This document shows positions 43,601 to 54,761 of a stretch of 64,000 nucleotides of DNA, in pieces. Within the stretch, counting starts at the first letter, position 1. Every line of letters begins with the position of its first letter. Origin of the DNA: Gordius sp. MW1 (lineage: Eukaryota > Nematomorpha > Gordioida > Gordea > Gordiidae). The position numbers were made by a program, and so were the translations under genes. The stretch is from assembly GCA_964036665.1 (NCBI GenBank), contig OZ038532.1, positions 5,394,001 to 5,458,000 of the forward strand, written 5' to 3'. Below the pieces are notes generated by a model. That model searched no databases. It saw only the letters and a list, made by a program, of their open reading frames with translations, and was not told where the DNA came from.

Positions 43601-46600
43601 TAAATATAAATTAACTTACATAATAATATAAATAAGTGGTGGTAGAAATTTGAATGAATAAATCAATGAAAAAATAAATTAGATTTAACAGCAATTAAGT
43701 AAAATTTAATTTAAAAAGTATATAGATATACAGCTCTAACAAATATAAAATATTTGTAAAAAAATTCCAAGTATCGGTATCGTTAAAAAATCGTGATATC
43801 GGTACCGATACACCGATATCGGTGCAGCCCTAGCTCACGACTGTAGAGATAGCCCTGTCTGATGAGTCTATTAGTCGATTTATACAAGTAAAACTTATTT
43901 CAAGTTTCACATTTAAACAAGCAGAACATGGCTCAAAAAAACGATTTGTGCGAACAAAAAAACGAAATCCATTCCAAACACTGTCATTACTAGAGATCGT
44001 AGAGGCGATGAGTAGGGGTGTAGCTTTTTGACTACTGCTACCCCCATTCCCATTAAAGTTTCCGTTGCCGCCAGAGCCCGTGTTAAAAACGCTTTGATGG
44101 GTAGAAGGGCCAGTTATCGCGGTGGGGACTGTGGTACTTACGGCAGCGGTGGTATACAGGGCTGAGGAGGTAGATAAGCTGGCGTTGGCCGATTGAGTGC
44201 TAGTGGACAGGGGCGATATGGAAGAGGGGAGAGTTGATGTTATGATGATGGGAGAGCCGGGGGAGGGGTTATCTCGGTTTTCCTCGCGGCTCGCTTTGGC
44301 AGCGCTGAGCGGGGTTGAAAAGAGATAAAAAAATTATATACCATCTCGTAGCCGACTCCAAACTTTTTATGATTGAAATATGATGATGGGTGATAATGGA
44401 GGAGTGCACAACATGAAATTGGTGATTTCATACGGAGGGGAAATATGTTGTTAAGATTTTTCACTAATTTGACCGCAAAAAAATTAACCGCAAAAGTTTA
44501 AGGTTTTTAATTAAATTATTTCGATAGAGATTTTTTAGGAGCACAATGCACCAAAATCTGAGTGAATATCGCAATTACTTTCAAAAATGGTAAAATCCAT
44601 AAAACGTACCCGGGCGTGATTTTGGCCCTTTAAACGTCATAACTTAAAAAGTATTGGCTCAAAATAGCTAAATTTTGAGAAATTAATCTAATAAATGAGG
44701 CCTACACCATCACCAAAAATTATCCGGATCTGAGATGGTCGGTCAAAAATCGTATTTTTTTTACAAATCGACATGGAATGGCCCAATAGTCTTATAAAAC
44801 TGGCTGAGTTTGGTTTAGTCGATCTTTGGTTTAACTAAGACTAGCGGTCGATTCTGGTATGTTTTTCCGATATCGACCAAACCTAGTGGTAGACTAAGAA
44901 AAATAAACCGTAAAACCTTTTGTCTGTTTATGTTTAGTCGACTAAAACCAAAGGCCGACCAAACAAAACCCAGCCGTTTTTACAGCACAGTAACCAATAT
45001 AAAATTATAATTGCAAAAACAGTAGCTTAAACTATGACATTTTTCCAGAGTTTAGCTAACGTAATAAAAACTAAGCGCTTGACCAAAACTACCTAGTTGC
45101 TTGTCTTTCGGGAGATTGGGCGAGGACCGCCTTCCCCCGCTGTGCAACGGTCTCTTTTTGCCCTTGATGCCTTTGCTGTTCACCACCAGTATCGTTGTTA
45201 CCATTACCCAACATAGTTTGCGGTTGCTTATTGCCACAACTCTCCGACTCGTTGTGATGATGTGAATTGGCCGTTGAGCGCCATTTTGAATCGTGCACCT
45301 GAGTTCCCCCGTAATAGCTGTGAGGTGGTCTATACGCTCCGCCCTGTTGTTGGTGTTGATTGTGGTGAAAGTTGTTGTTGTTGTTATTACCGTGGTGCGG
45401 GGCCCGAGAAAAAGAGTTTGAACGATTAGGCCCGCCGTTATTGCTATTGTTGTATCTAGGCGCCGCCGGACTGGCTTCGTAATTCTAACGAGAAACGGTA
45501 TGCGATGGGCTTATTTACCCAAGTGAAATTTCATTTATGTTTTTAAATTTCTACAAAATGTTGTGACCATAAACTGATAATAGTATGGAATGTTAAACGT
45601 TTGAGGCTTATATTATTAACTTTGTTGGATAATTAAATATTAAACCTACATATATATTGTATATAAAAAAGTTAATTTTTAATTAGCCATACACGATATT
45701 AATCGACGTAAACTTATATTGGGGCATTTGATGGCAAATCGATCATAAAAACGCCTTGTCGACCCCCTCAGATTTTAATGAATTTGGTGAAAACATAGAA
45801 ACTATTAATATTATGAAATTGGGAAAGTTTTAGTTCATTTTGACCACTACAATGGGTCTTTTATTGTAAACGATACATGCAAAATGTAAAAAAGCACATC
45901 TCACATTCAAAACATGTTATTTAATTAAACTTTTTAAGTTTATAACGCTTTTGAAACTTTTGAAATTTGAAACGGGTGGTGATTTGATATAGGGTCAAGC
46001 TAGGTATTTATGTTATTTCACTAATTTGACCACATAAAAATTAACCTCAAAAGTTTGAGTTTTTTTTGTTAAATTAATTAGATACAGAATTATTAGGAAC
46101 AAATTATAGTTAAAAGAATAGCGCCAATACTTTCAAAATTAGTAAAATCAATCAAGCTTATCCAAAAGTGATTTGGCACTTTGAACGTCCATAACACAAA
46201 TAGCATTGACCCAAAATGGTTAAAATTTTCGAAAAATTATTACAATTTATTAGATCCACACCCTAGCCAAAAATTATCTAAATCTGAGATGGTCATTCAA
46301 AAACGATTTTTTTTGTCTAGGAATAACCCATATTGGTAATTTCCCCTACACGGGGTTTTCTAATTATTTCCCCTATTTTTTTCTACAAAATTTATCTCAG
46401 GGCTCAGACATAAGCTTACTTTAAAATAGTCCTCAACTAAAGGCCCATAATGAACCCAATAAAACGGCATTCAAAAGAGAAAAACTAGCATTTTGCAAAA
46501 AAGCATATATAATCAGAAGTGCAAAAGCGTTTAAATACCCTGTGAGAAGTGGCGGAGGATTCGTTGCGGTTCGGCTTGTAATTGAGCGCTCTAGAATCGT

Positions 46601-49600
46601 GGCTGTTTTTATTATGACTGCTAACGGGCGCGGGGACATCTTTGCCAGCCATTTTACCGCCCTGGCTTTGTTCGATTCGTGCTAAATATTACAGGATAGA
46701 AAAATCGGTGCAATTACGATAGGGCTCGTTTAATTTTATAAATAATAGAGGCGTATAATTTAAAGAAAATAACAGGGCAAATTTTCTCAAAACTTTTTTC
46801 CAAATTAAGAATCAAATTTGCTTTCCAAAAAAATCTAGGAATTGTTTCGTATATTATCTAAAATTCCATCGTTAAGACAAAAAAATTTCACCAAGCAACG
46901 GACAAAACACATAAATATTTTGGTGATGGATAAATTAAAACTGGCACAACTTCATTTTAAACTAGTTCAACTGAAAGGGCCAAATCTAATTGAGAAATTA
47001 GGAGATTAATGCAGACAATTTATAGGCAATTTACATTTTATATATATACGAATAACTTGCAACTAACCTGTATCATACATTTCCCGATTTTGGTTTTGAT
47101 CGATGCAAGGCTTTTTAGGAGATCTCGTAACATCCTAAAATTGGTAAAAAAATTATAAAGATATCCTCAAAACATAATTTAAAATCAAAAATTTAGGAAG
47201 TTTATTCCTTAACGCAAAAAATAAAATGTTAATTTAACCTTTAAAATGATAAATTGAATACCTTATAATCCATGCACGAGTCGTGACCGCTAAATAAACA
47301 AGCAAAAAATTAGTGGATAAATCAAATTTTAATATTCTTATTTATAAATGTATAACCCACAAAATCATTATGCTAAAAATTTTAAAATAGACACCATTTA
47401 TATAAAAGACTAAAAAAGTTGCAAAATTAAAATATTTTAACTAAATTGCACAAGCCCTTTTTAAATAAATACCAAGAAGGAAATCAAAGTAAGTAAGCAA
47501 ATATTTTAATTGGTATGCAATTTATGGACTCGCTTTTAATTGTCTGTTCTGTCCAACTTATGATTTTTTAATGATTCCTGCGGAAACATATACGGGTTTT
47601 TAATGACCGTGAACTTATACTTCTGTAAAAAACTCTTATTTTGCTTTCTTATAGATTAGCTAATGATCGCTGGTTGGATTAAATTTATCTGACCCCGGCC
47701 AAAGGCCAAAATTATTATAAGATTAGAATGTTTTTGATTTGGATTTAAGATATTAATCAGCAATCTATCAAAAAAATTTGCCTCTATCTTGTATATATTT
47801 CCAAACCATTTACCTCTCTTTAAAAGAAGAGGGTACATCTTGGATTTCGATGCTACCAAACTCGAATTCTGAACCGAATTGGTAATTTTGTTTAGGCGAC
47901 GGCAAGTTGTTTTCAGGCATGACGACCGGGATGGTGGGGATCTAGTAACAATGTATACAAGTGTCAAAGGATAATATTCTTGTGAGTGGATTTACGAGTA
48001 TAATAAATTATAAAAAATTTGCAATCTTATATAGAGTTTGCATTAAAACTCACCCCAGGGGGCAAAAAATATTTTATTCGCATAAGGATAAAAAAATAGT
48101 ATATTGGTGTATTTGTATTTTGTTCTATACTTCACCTACCAAAATAACGCGTCTGAGCTTTGATACAGTTAGAGCCCTACAGGCCGCCCGAAGCCTGACC
48201 CGGGCAAAATTAAAAAAAAAATAATAATCAAGCTAAGGTCGAACTCGGGCCACAGAAAATGCATTTTGCAAGGCTGTAGGTATAAAATTAAGTCCTAATG
48301 ATGCATTATATGAAGTATAATTTCAATAAACTGTCAAGGCTTAACTGCTTAGATCTTTCAAGATAAAACTTGTATTACTATTTTTTCTCCTATAACTTAT
48401 TCATGTTAATTTCACTAAGTATATGTCAGCCTTGTATTAATACAAATGATTTTTTACTAAAAATTTAAAATGTATGATGTTAACTGTATAATGCAGTAAA
48501 TTATGAAATCTACAAAGAGCATCAATTATTAATTTTATACCTTCGATAATGGAGGTAGTTTTGACTTAATGTTACTGGCGGTGGTATTGTATGTCTTATT
48601 AGTGGAATTAGGCCCAAATTCAGTTATTTCCACTCCATGTCTACCATGGTCCAATGCCTTTTTGGGAGGAGACGGGCTGGACTGAATACCGACCTAAAAA
48701 TTATGGGACACAATAAGAAAAATGCTTTATAAGATTATTGGTTTGTGGAAACATTAGTAGTTCAACCTATGGTGGACTTGTTAGACGAAAATCAGCTGAG
48801 GTGGTGGTATGATGGTTTAAATCAAAAAGTACTGTGGAGGTAGCGGGGAAGAGAGAAGTCATGTGGAAAGGGCAAGTTGATGAAGTTATAAAAACTAAGG
48901 AGATAAATCATGACATAGCATTTAACCAATCAAGATGGAAGAAACTGATCAAAACAAATCCCACTGCATGGGGACCATTTTGTTTGGTCTACCTTTGGTT
49001 CAACTAAGACTAACACGACTAAGGTTAGAGGTCAATAAAGAAAAACCGACCAAAAAAGGTTGGTCTGTTTCTGTTAATCTTTAGTCAACTAAAACCAAAG
49101 GTTGGCCAGAAAAAAACCAGCCATTTTTACAACACCACCAAATACTTGATTGCAATTATAGGCATAACAAGAGAGTGATATAGTGCTTCTGGAGCTAACC
49201 CCAATGGCATTTTTAATGGTTTCGGAAGCCTGCCTGTTTGATTCGGAGATCGTGGCTGACATTGGGTAAGAGGACGTGACATTCTTGATTGTATGCGTTA
49301 CCGAAGTACCCAAAAGTTCTGATATATCGATGCTAACACACCACATAGATAAAAATGAATTACAACAAATGCTTGAATTTGTTTATCAACATCACTAGCA
49401 ATATAAATATAGTAACACTCATGTATGTACTTTTTTGCTTAGAGTTTCATAAAAAATTCATAAAATTATTTGTGATAGTTATAGAAAATACCTTTTAGAA
49501 ATGGTATTGTAATTTGTTTCCTTAGGACTTCTGGGGCTTGGAGTGGTAAAATCTTCAACACTTTCACACATTTCAGCCTAGGGAGGGAGTTAATTGACAT

Positions 49601-51497
49601 GAGGATATTTTTTAAAATATACTTGTTTAGATAATTCTTTGTTAGCAACCTCGGCCCATTCCCCAAAGGAATCTTGGTTCCAAAATGGTTTTTCGATTTC
49701 GGATTCATTCCAATTGGCAGAATCCATTTTATCGGCAGGCCACTTTTCTGATCCTTTACCCAGATAGGAAAATGTATATTATTAAAATTGTCAATTACAA
49801 CATCTAAATATATACCTTCTGCAGCTACATCTTTGGAAGGCTTTGACTTTGCTGGTGACCTGCTAGTTGTGGTCCTATGCTCAGCAGGCACTCTAACAAA
49901 TAATTACAAACAACAAATATATATATTAATCAATAAATGTTTTATACACACAAATGATGTAACTTGGTATATATCTAAAATGTTAACCCTAAAAGGTTCA
50001 AATTAAAATATTTTGTCAAACAAAATGCATTTTTGAGAAAAATAAAGGCAAAAAATTGTCTTTAACAATTTATTATCTAAGTAATCAATCATAATCAAGG
50101 CAAATCAAAATTTTGAAATTATATTGTTGATTTGTATACTAAATGACAATTTCAATACTGATCAAGGTTATTATTTAGTGTAAGATCAAATTTGTGGACA
50201 AAAAATTTGACATATTATATAATATAATCTATAAAATTGTCCAACAAATAAAATTGTTTACCCTCTCCTAAAACCTGGGCGATGAGGTCCATAAGAACCT
50301 CTGGAAAATCTGTTATTATAAGACCCCCTTCTGGATCCTGCATCTTGCTGATTTTTATTATCCAGGAATGACTTAGACTGAATTCTATCATCTTTATAAG
50401 GAAGAGATCTTTTAAAACCAAATTGGTTTGTTGGCATTTCCCCATTAAACTTATTAAACCTAAAACTATCAAGCATGCTTTTGTCTATTTTATAAAAATA
50501 AAACTTACTTTAAAGGTGCTGTATAACTTTTAGGTCTGCCGGTGTTAGTGTTAAATGGGGCATCAGTTTTGTTGGGTATGTTTTTAAATTGAGCATGCCT
50601 TGCAAATGGTGGTTTTGTGAATGGTTTAGCACTAGGTCTGTAAGGCGCAACATTTCTAGCAGGTGCTTTAAGAGGAGGTTCTTGTATATTTTTATCATCC
50701 AATGATTCTTTAGAATTTCTACATTGTGCCAATGTATTTTGATGCTCATCCTTTCCTAGGTATTTAGGTCTTTCATTATAAAACCTCCTAGGATATTTAG
50801 GATTATCCATCTTTGCATTATTTGATAGATTATTTTTAAGGCTTTCAACACTACCATTAATATGAGCAGTGCTAGCTTTTGACAAGTCCTGATTTGAAGA
50901 TAAGTCTGTAGTGTTATTTTTGATGCTCTTTGTTCCTTCATCCCTAGAATTAGCATTAATCTTTGTTTTGGGGATTGAAGCTTTAGATAAGTCTGAAGAA
51001 GAATTTTTTGATGACCTTTGATTTGTTGAATCAGGTGTCTTAATTTTGGAATTATCACTGTTTTCAGAGCTTTGATTAACCTTTTTCTTTCGGCTAGAAG
51101 TTATTTTCCATTCATTTTGCTAAATTTAATTTAATAATTAGTAATTAAAGCCTTACAGGGACAGTTTCTGTGGAAATTTCAAGGAGTATGTTGACAGCTC
51201 TATTTATATCATTATCTGCATCATGTAAAGCAACTGCAACTTCATCACTAGATTTATTGGTAAGTTCCATAACTTGTTTAATACGAGATTTGAGCATTTG
51301 ATCATCATCTCTTATATAAACTGTGTGACTTTCAGGGTCAACACACAAAAAAGGCGCCTAAGAAAGTATGATAAATCAATATAAATACAAACCTTTGAAA
51401 CATTTTGTCGCTGCATTTGATCGAGTCCATTGTATGTGCGTAAAGAAGACATTGTATTATGATATTTATTAGGAACAGCCAATAAAAGGCTCATCAC
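38146..51497 (-). CDS. lig: Lingerer / UBAP2L-like RNA-binding UBA protein, 23 exons
   Basis: Exons (5' to 3', minus): 51452-51393, 51357-51157, 51119-50509, 50477-50262, 49892-49816, 49753-49623, 49577-49492, 49332-49146, 48693-48541, 47941-47814, 47289-47262, 47134-47068, 46681-46539, 45484-45093, 44304-43991, 42901-42807, 42477-42198, 41478-40927, 40681-40605, 40477-40316, 39878-39449, 39155-38982, 38471-38146. They sum to 4,890 nt (1,629 aa plus stop) with every phase matching. Domains: UBA at about residues 43-81, an RG-rich segment in exon 4, the lig-type SKIP...QFGSEFEFG motif across exons 9-10, PPPVYTFEDLQLLQRFP in exon 17, and long Q/N/H/G-rich low-complexity tails. Lingerer/UBAP2L acts in the cytoplasm with FMR1, Caprin and Rasputin/G3BP in stress granules and translational control. 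Met may also be at 51497 (15 residues longer). Confidence 0.93.
38574..38852. mobile_element. lig: Short copy of the GGGACATTCC foldback family in a lig intron
   Basis: A 279-bp element with ends GGGACATTCCACGTCAATTC and GATTTGACATGGAATGTCCC and a perfect TTAT duplication (38570-38573 and 38853-38856). It is an internal deletion derivative of the 32529-34444 element, in the last lig intron. Confidence 0.8.
39221..39286. mobile_element. Tiny 66-bp hairpin MITE in a lig intron
   Basis: AGTGTTGTAAAAACGGCTGG and CCAGCCGTTTTTACAACACT are perfect inverted repeats around a short loop. An 8-bp duplication ACAAGGCA (39213-39220, 39287-39294) points to hAT-type mobilisation. Longer relatives lie at about 44797-44992 and 48965-49135. 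Confidence 0.8.
40927..41478 (-). CDS. lig: lig exon 18: Q/A-rich exon
   Basis: The 552-nt exon encodes a Q- and A-rich stretch around LLMMNHLLPGMMNSLFVG and DYLAAFQQAQQAAALVAAAQ. The local start LYPPSFLYGVNN resembles the Y-x-P-x-x-F-Y-G repeats of the family. Codons are GC-rich compared with the surrounding AT-rich introns, which helps mark the exon ends. Confidence 0.85.
42198..42901 (-). CDS. lig: lig exons 16-17: conserved PxLL...YF-PPPVY block
   Basis: Exon 16 (42901-42807) reads FSPAFTPLLSHQYALGQALG then LPYF. Exon 17 (42477-42198) reads PPPVYTFEDLQLLQRFPMAG. Together these equal the vertebrate PPLLPNPYIM...PPQVYGYDDLQMLQTRFP region, strong independent support for UBAP2L/Lingerer. Exon 17 continues with polyA, polyQ and HPN-rich tracts. 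Confidence 0.9.
43169..43832. mobile_element. hAT MITE in a lig intron
   Basis: A 664-bp element with ends TAGGGCTGCACCGATATC and GATATCGGTGCAGCCCTA, in the intron between exons 15 and 16. It is almost identical over its length to 36228-36910, including the AT-rich interior. Flanks share TCACGAC with a slight offset, so the target duplication is imperfect by one base. Confidence 0.88.
43991..44304 (-). CDS. lig: lig exon 15: S/T-rich exon
   Basis: It encodes a serine/threonine-rich disordered segment (SISPLSTSTQSANASLSTSS, NTGSGGNGNFNGNGGSSS). Its end was placed at 43991 because the TCTA/GTAATG donor alone gives the phase required by exon 16. A consensus GTAAGT occurs inside the exon at 44141-44136, but using it would shift the frame. 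Confidence 0.8.
44620..44992. mobile_element. Two MITE relics in a lig intron
   Basis: About 44620-44790 (aaaaagtattggctc, then acatggaatggccca) belongs to the family that truncates JHAMT-like copy 2; another relic is at 46150-46335. About 44797-44992 has ends like the 66-bp MITE (cagccgtttttacagcac) and internal gtcgactaaaaccaaagg repeats. Confidence 0.5.
45093..45484 (-). CDS. lig: lig exon 14: N/H/Q-rich low-complexity exon
   Basis: The exon encodes 131 residues, mostly disordered, with asparagine and histidine runs (HHGNNNNNNFHHNQHQQQ), then KWRSTANSHHHNESE. Splice phases match both neighbours. Such prion-like segments are typical for stress-granule proteins. Confidence 0.8.
45720..46335. 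mobile_element. Degraded DNA-transposon relics in a lig intron
   Basis: The part from 45720 (gcaaatcgatcataaaaacg, cgaccccctcaga) is a decayed piece of the GGGACATTCC foldback family. The part about 46150-46335 matches the relics at 13263-13410 and 44620-44790. No coding remains. Confidence 0.45.
47814..48693 (-). CDS. lig: lig exons 9-10: conserved core motif
   Basis: Exon 9 (48693-48541) starts VGIQSSPSPPKKALDHG, like the VGVQ...P segment of insect Lingerer. It ends LPPLSK, joined to IPTIPVVMPENN in exon 10 (47941-47814), which continues YQFGSEFEFGS. This equals SKIP..AVEMPG...LQFG..FG in UBAP2/UBAP2L, the second most conserved block after the UBA and part of the region used for G3BP/FMR1 contacts in homologs (family knowledge). 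Confidence 0.85.
48765..49135. mobile_element. LINE 3' scrap and MITE in a lig intron
   Basis: At 48790-48830 the plus strand reads DENQLRWWYDGL, like the LRW-[FW]-GH signature near the end of non-LTR retrotransposon proteins. The adjoining 48965-49135 is a CCAGCCATTTTTACAACA MITE with repeated accaaaggt-type motifs. Both are degraded. Confidence 0.4.
50262..51119 (-). CDS. lig: lig exons 3-4: K/S-rich linker and RG motifs
   Basis: Exon 3 (51119-50509) begins QNEWKITSRKKK, equivalent to the W-E-x-V-GKKK following the vertebrate UBA. It continues as a lysine/serine/asparagine-rich disordered linker. Exon 4 (50477-50262) ends with GSRRGSYNNRFSRGSYGPHR, an RG/RGG-type RNA-binding and arginine-methylation region. 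The intron between them is only 31 nt. Its acceptor is set at 50478-50479 because the upstream TAG would shift the frame. Confidence 0.85.
51157..51357 (-). CDS. lig: lig exon 2: UBA domain
   Basis: The exon encodes 67 residues, phase 0 at both ends. SRIKQVMELTNKSSDEVAVA followed by LHDADNDINRAVNILLE is a near match to the UBAP2L UBA (KQLMD.TGK...ALHDCN.D.NRAINVLLEG). The UBA binds ubiquitin and is the most conserved part of the family. It is bounded by 35-nt and 37-nt introns. Confidence 0.92.
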
Positions 51498-51720
51498 ATA
51501 TATTTCGCTATTAATTTTACAATATGTACAAATCTGAAGGAAAATAAGTATATGATATAAAAAAATTATAGAACACTTAAAAAATTTAATTTAGAACGCC
51601 CTATATAGAATGTTTCTTTGCATAATACCTGTTACGATAGAGAATGAATTTAGATAAATAAAATTGCCGCGGCCATTTTAATAATCGAAAAAAAAATTTA
51701 AAGTGAAAAATATCAGGTTG
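51498..51720 (-). promoter_or_regulatory. lig: Likely lig 5' UTR and core promoter region
   Basis: Sequence directly upstream of the first lig coding exon. A short GC-richer patch (gccgcggccatttt near 51665) stands out from the AT-rich surroundings. No TATA box can be assigned, and a 5' UTR intron cannot be excluded. Position is the main evidence. Confidence 0.35.
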
Positions 51721-52170
51721 ATTGAACGTATGGATACCATATTTGTAAATAAAGGTGTAAAAGATAAAATATGCAGATCTTTAGAGTTTTCTGATAAGAT
51801 ATATTAAAATATTCTACAATTCCAACCTATTTTTATATCTTACATCTACGAGAGGATTTTTAAAACTTTATATTAGGAAGGATCGTATGCTTTAATTTTA
51901 TTAAAGGAAAGAGATGCATTTTTATCAGGACGATAAAAGAAATATTCTATAGCTTTGATTGGCTAAAAATGAACTTATGACACAGTGCCTCCCAAATATA
52001 TTATGGTTGGTGCTTGAAAAGGCAATCCCGATCCTAGGAATGATAAGTAACTGCGACATTTTGAGTGCACAAACTATTATTTGCGCTTATTTTAGTATAA
52101 ATGGTTGTTGGATAAATGTAAATTATCAGAGAAATAGTAAATTTTTAATTAATAGATTTTAAAATAAATT
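51721..52170. other. Intergenic sequence upstream of lig
   Basis: A short plus-strand frame (MDTIFVNKGVKDKICRSL at 51730) and a 67-aa frame at 51959 have no recognisable family. I do not call a gene. Confidence 0.25.
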
Positions 52171-52199
52171 AGGGATGACCGAAGCTTATCTGAAAACAT

Positions 52200-53960
52200 A
52201 ATCAATGAATGAGGCTTAAAAGGTAAAAAGGGATGTAGTTTTGGTAAATGCAAGCAATACCTCTATAACTCAATTGTTTGACCAAGTAGTTAGTTATAAG
52301 ATCCTTTAAAATTTTCTACAAAACTACATTATGCAAAAAAACATTAGCCTATTTTGAAATAATTGACAAACGTTGCTTAAAGTTTATCCTTAATGGATGT
52401 ATTATTGCTGCTTCATGGAAAGCTATTTTAAATTGTTTTTAAAAAGCTGGTTTTTAAAATAAAAAGGTTTATTCTGATATTCAGATGAGGACACATTTGA
52501 AGAGCCAGATTGTCTTCAGACTATCCATCTTAGAGACCTGCAACGGGCCTGTTTAGGTCAGTCGGCCCGCCCGTGATAAAAATTTCAAATCCCGGGCCCG
52601 GCCCGGGCCCGTCAAAACATTAAAATTATAAGTCCGGGCCCGGTCCGCTTATTTTATACAAAGCCCGGCCCGGGCCCGTAAAATTTTTGTATTTTGATTT
52701 TTTATTAATTTTTTATCGATATGGTAAACAATATGTATGTGTTAAAAATGTTAATAAAAATTTTGTAAAAATAATAAATAGGTAATTCCCGGTCAGTCGA
52801 GTTCTTCTATCTATTAAGAAACGATCTACATGGAAAATTTATTTTTGCAAGTGCCACCTAGGGATATATAAAACCATATAGCCAAATAAATTTAAAACCC
52901 TTATTTAAGGAAATGTTTAATAAAGTTACTTAGCTTCTTTGGTTTACTACCTTTTGAATAATTAAATTAACTGTGAAATTTTACAAAAGTAACTTGAAGA
53001 AATGAATTTTAAAAAGTTGCTTTTAAATTTGTTAATGATAATAAGTATAAAATTTTTGGCATTTTGCCGGGGTCAGATAAAGTAGATGTAAGCAACGGTC
53101 AATATTAATTTGCAGGGAATTATAACCAGTTTCGCAATTATCCGATATATAGCAACAACCTAGACAAGCTGCCCAATCAATTCATTAAGTAAGTTAATCA
53201 GTCGGGCACAAAAACAATAATGGGATTTGAGTTCGGGCGAGGTCGAAAAAAATAAAGCTAATCAGCAGTTTTGTCCACAGTTATTAAAAACCCGTATAAG
53301 TTTCCACGGCAATTATTGTAAAATTAAAAGTTGGACGTTTAATATAAAAAATCTTATATAATATTAAATTAATTTACTCAATATTGCTAGGGGAAATTAA
53401 TGGGGAGGCAAGGATGGGCAGCTGCCCCCCTCCAAATCCAAAAATTCTTTATGTAAAAAACATTTTTTGCCCTATCTCCGCCCATAGGATCACGTGTATA
53501 AATTATTAACATTTATAATGCGGGTTGAGATCTTGATGAAATGAACTAGGATGGAAATAAAATTTAACTTTCTTTTATTTAATATACATAAAATAATTAT
53601 AAATTAGAACATTATTAAAACATTCTTTTATACTCTAATTGATTTTGTAACGAGCTTTTAACGGGCTTTAAGTATAACTAGGCCCGGCCCGAGCACGTTA
53701 GGTTATATAACGACCCGTCCAGGCCCGGCCCGTTGTTTTATTTTGAAGCAAAAGTCCGTCCAGGCCCGGCCCGCGGCCCGGGCTGTGCAGGTCTCTAATC
53801 CATCTATAATATCGAGACATTCAATATATAGCTCTCCATCCTTTGCAACTAATGATCCATTAGACTAGGATGATAATCGGATAAGCTGTTTTGGTGATTA
53901 TACTGATGCTGATATGATTGAAGAAATAAGTAATGTTATTCTTATTTATAACAATTTTTT
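52200..53960 (+). pseudogene. pogo/Tigger-like transposase relic split by a hAT
   Basis: The left part reads NASNTSITQLFDQVV, then IAASWKAILNCF with a stop and KAGF, then YSDEDTFEEPDCLQTIHL. The Q-x-x-DQ motif, the W-x-x-I...NCF-x-KAGF motif and the acidic tail are typical of pogo/Tigger (Tc1-mariner) transposase C-termini. It resumes after the hAT insertion as DDNRISCFGDYTDADMIEEI (about 53868-53930). Stops and frame changes make it inactive. Confidence 0.6.
52531..53797. mobile_element. hAT element with GGCCCG subterminal repeats
   Basis: A 1,267-bp element with ends TAGAGACCTGCAACGGGCC and GGGCTGTGCAGGTCTCTA and a perfect 8-bp duplication ATCCATCT (52523-52530, 53798-53805). Both subterminal regions are packed with GGGCCCGGCCCGG-type repeats, the most GC-rich DNA in the window, around an AT-rich interior. 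No transposase frame is left. Relics of this family occur at about 1190, 11050, 23500, 32400 and 35100. Confidence 0.92.
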
Positions 53961-54761
53961 TAAATTTGTTGAAGATTTAGATAATCATATTTGTAACTAG
54001 ACTAATTTGTTACCATCAAAATAAACATTTTAACAAAAATAATCAGTGCAAACATTTGAAGCAAATAAGAAGCTCAAATGGAATTTTTCACATTAGCAAA
54101 ATATGAACACCAAGTTTTAAAAGATCAGAAAAAATTTAAAAATTTAACTATTTTATTGAAAATAAATTATTTAAACCACGAAAAAACCAAACCCTATTCA
54201 CCCAATTTTTTACAAAGAAATCTCTTACAAATATAAACTAAATTTAATATTTTGTTGTTATTACATACATATTTTGGAGTTATACATGAAATAAGTAAGA
54301 AAAAACGTGTGGTAAATATTTGGAGAAATTATACATGTTTACGTTAAATTTATTTCAGAATATTTATCATTAGAGATATGCTAAGTGTGGGCTGTTGGTG
54401 TCAGCTGATTCTCTTACTCCAAAAGGTGCGTAGGCCATTGAAATTAACCCATTTAAAAAACCTCAATATTTGTATTTAATAATAAAGTAATTTTCATAAG
54501 TATAATGTTATTATTATATATATATAATTGAATTGCAAAAACTATGCAAATATGTTAAAATTTATTTTAATCGTATAAGTGTTGAAAAACGCTAAAATTA
54601 TAATTGTTTAAATTCCAGGTCCAGTGATTCTCACTTAAGTAATTTAGACTGTACCTTTTAATCAACTTATTCAATGCTATACATTCAAGCTATTTTCCTA
54701 AATAGACCTCATATAAAGCACATCATACACAATTATACCTTTTTGTCATATACATATTTTC
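53961..54761. other. AT-rich intergenic sequence
   Basis: No gene or repeat signature is supported here. Confidence 0.3.

Noticed and set aside
49466-49891. 141-aa minus frame as a single exon
   Set aside because: Homology and phase show it spans three lig exons (5, 6 and 7) plus introns read in mixed frames.
51959-52162. 67-aa plus frame upstream of lig
   Set aside because: No homology or splice context; composition matches random AT-rich sequence.
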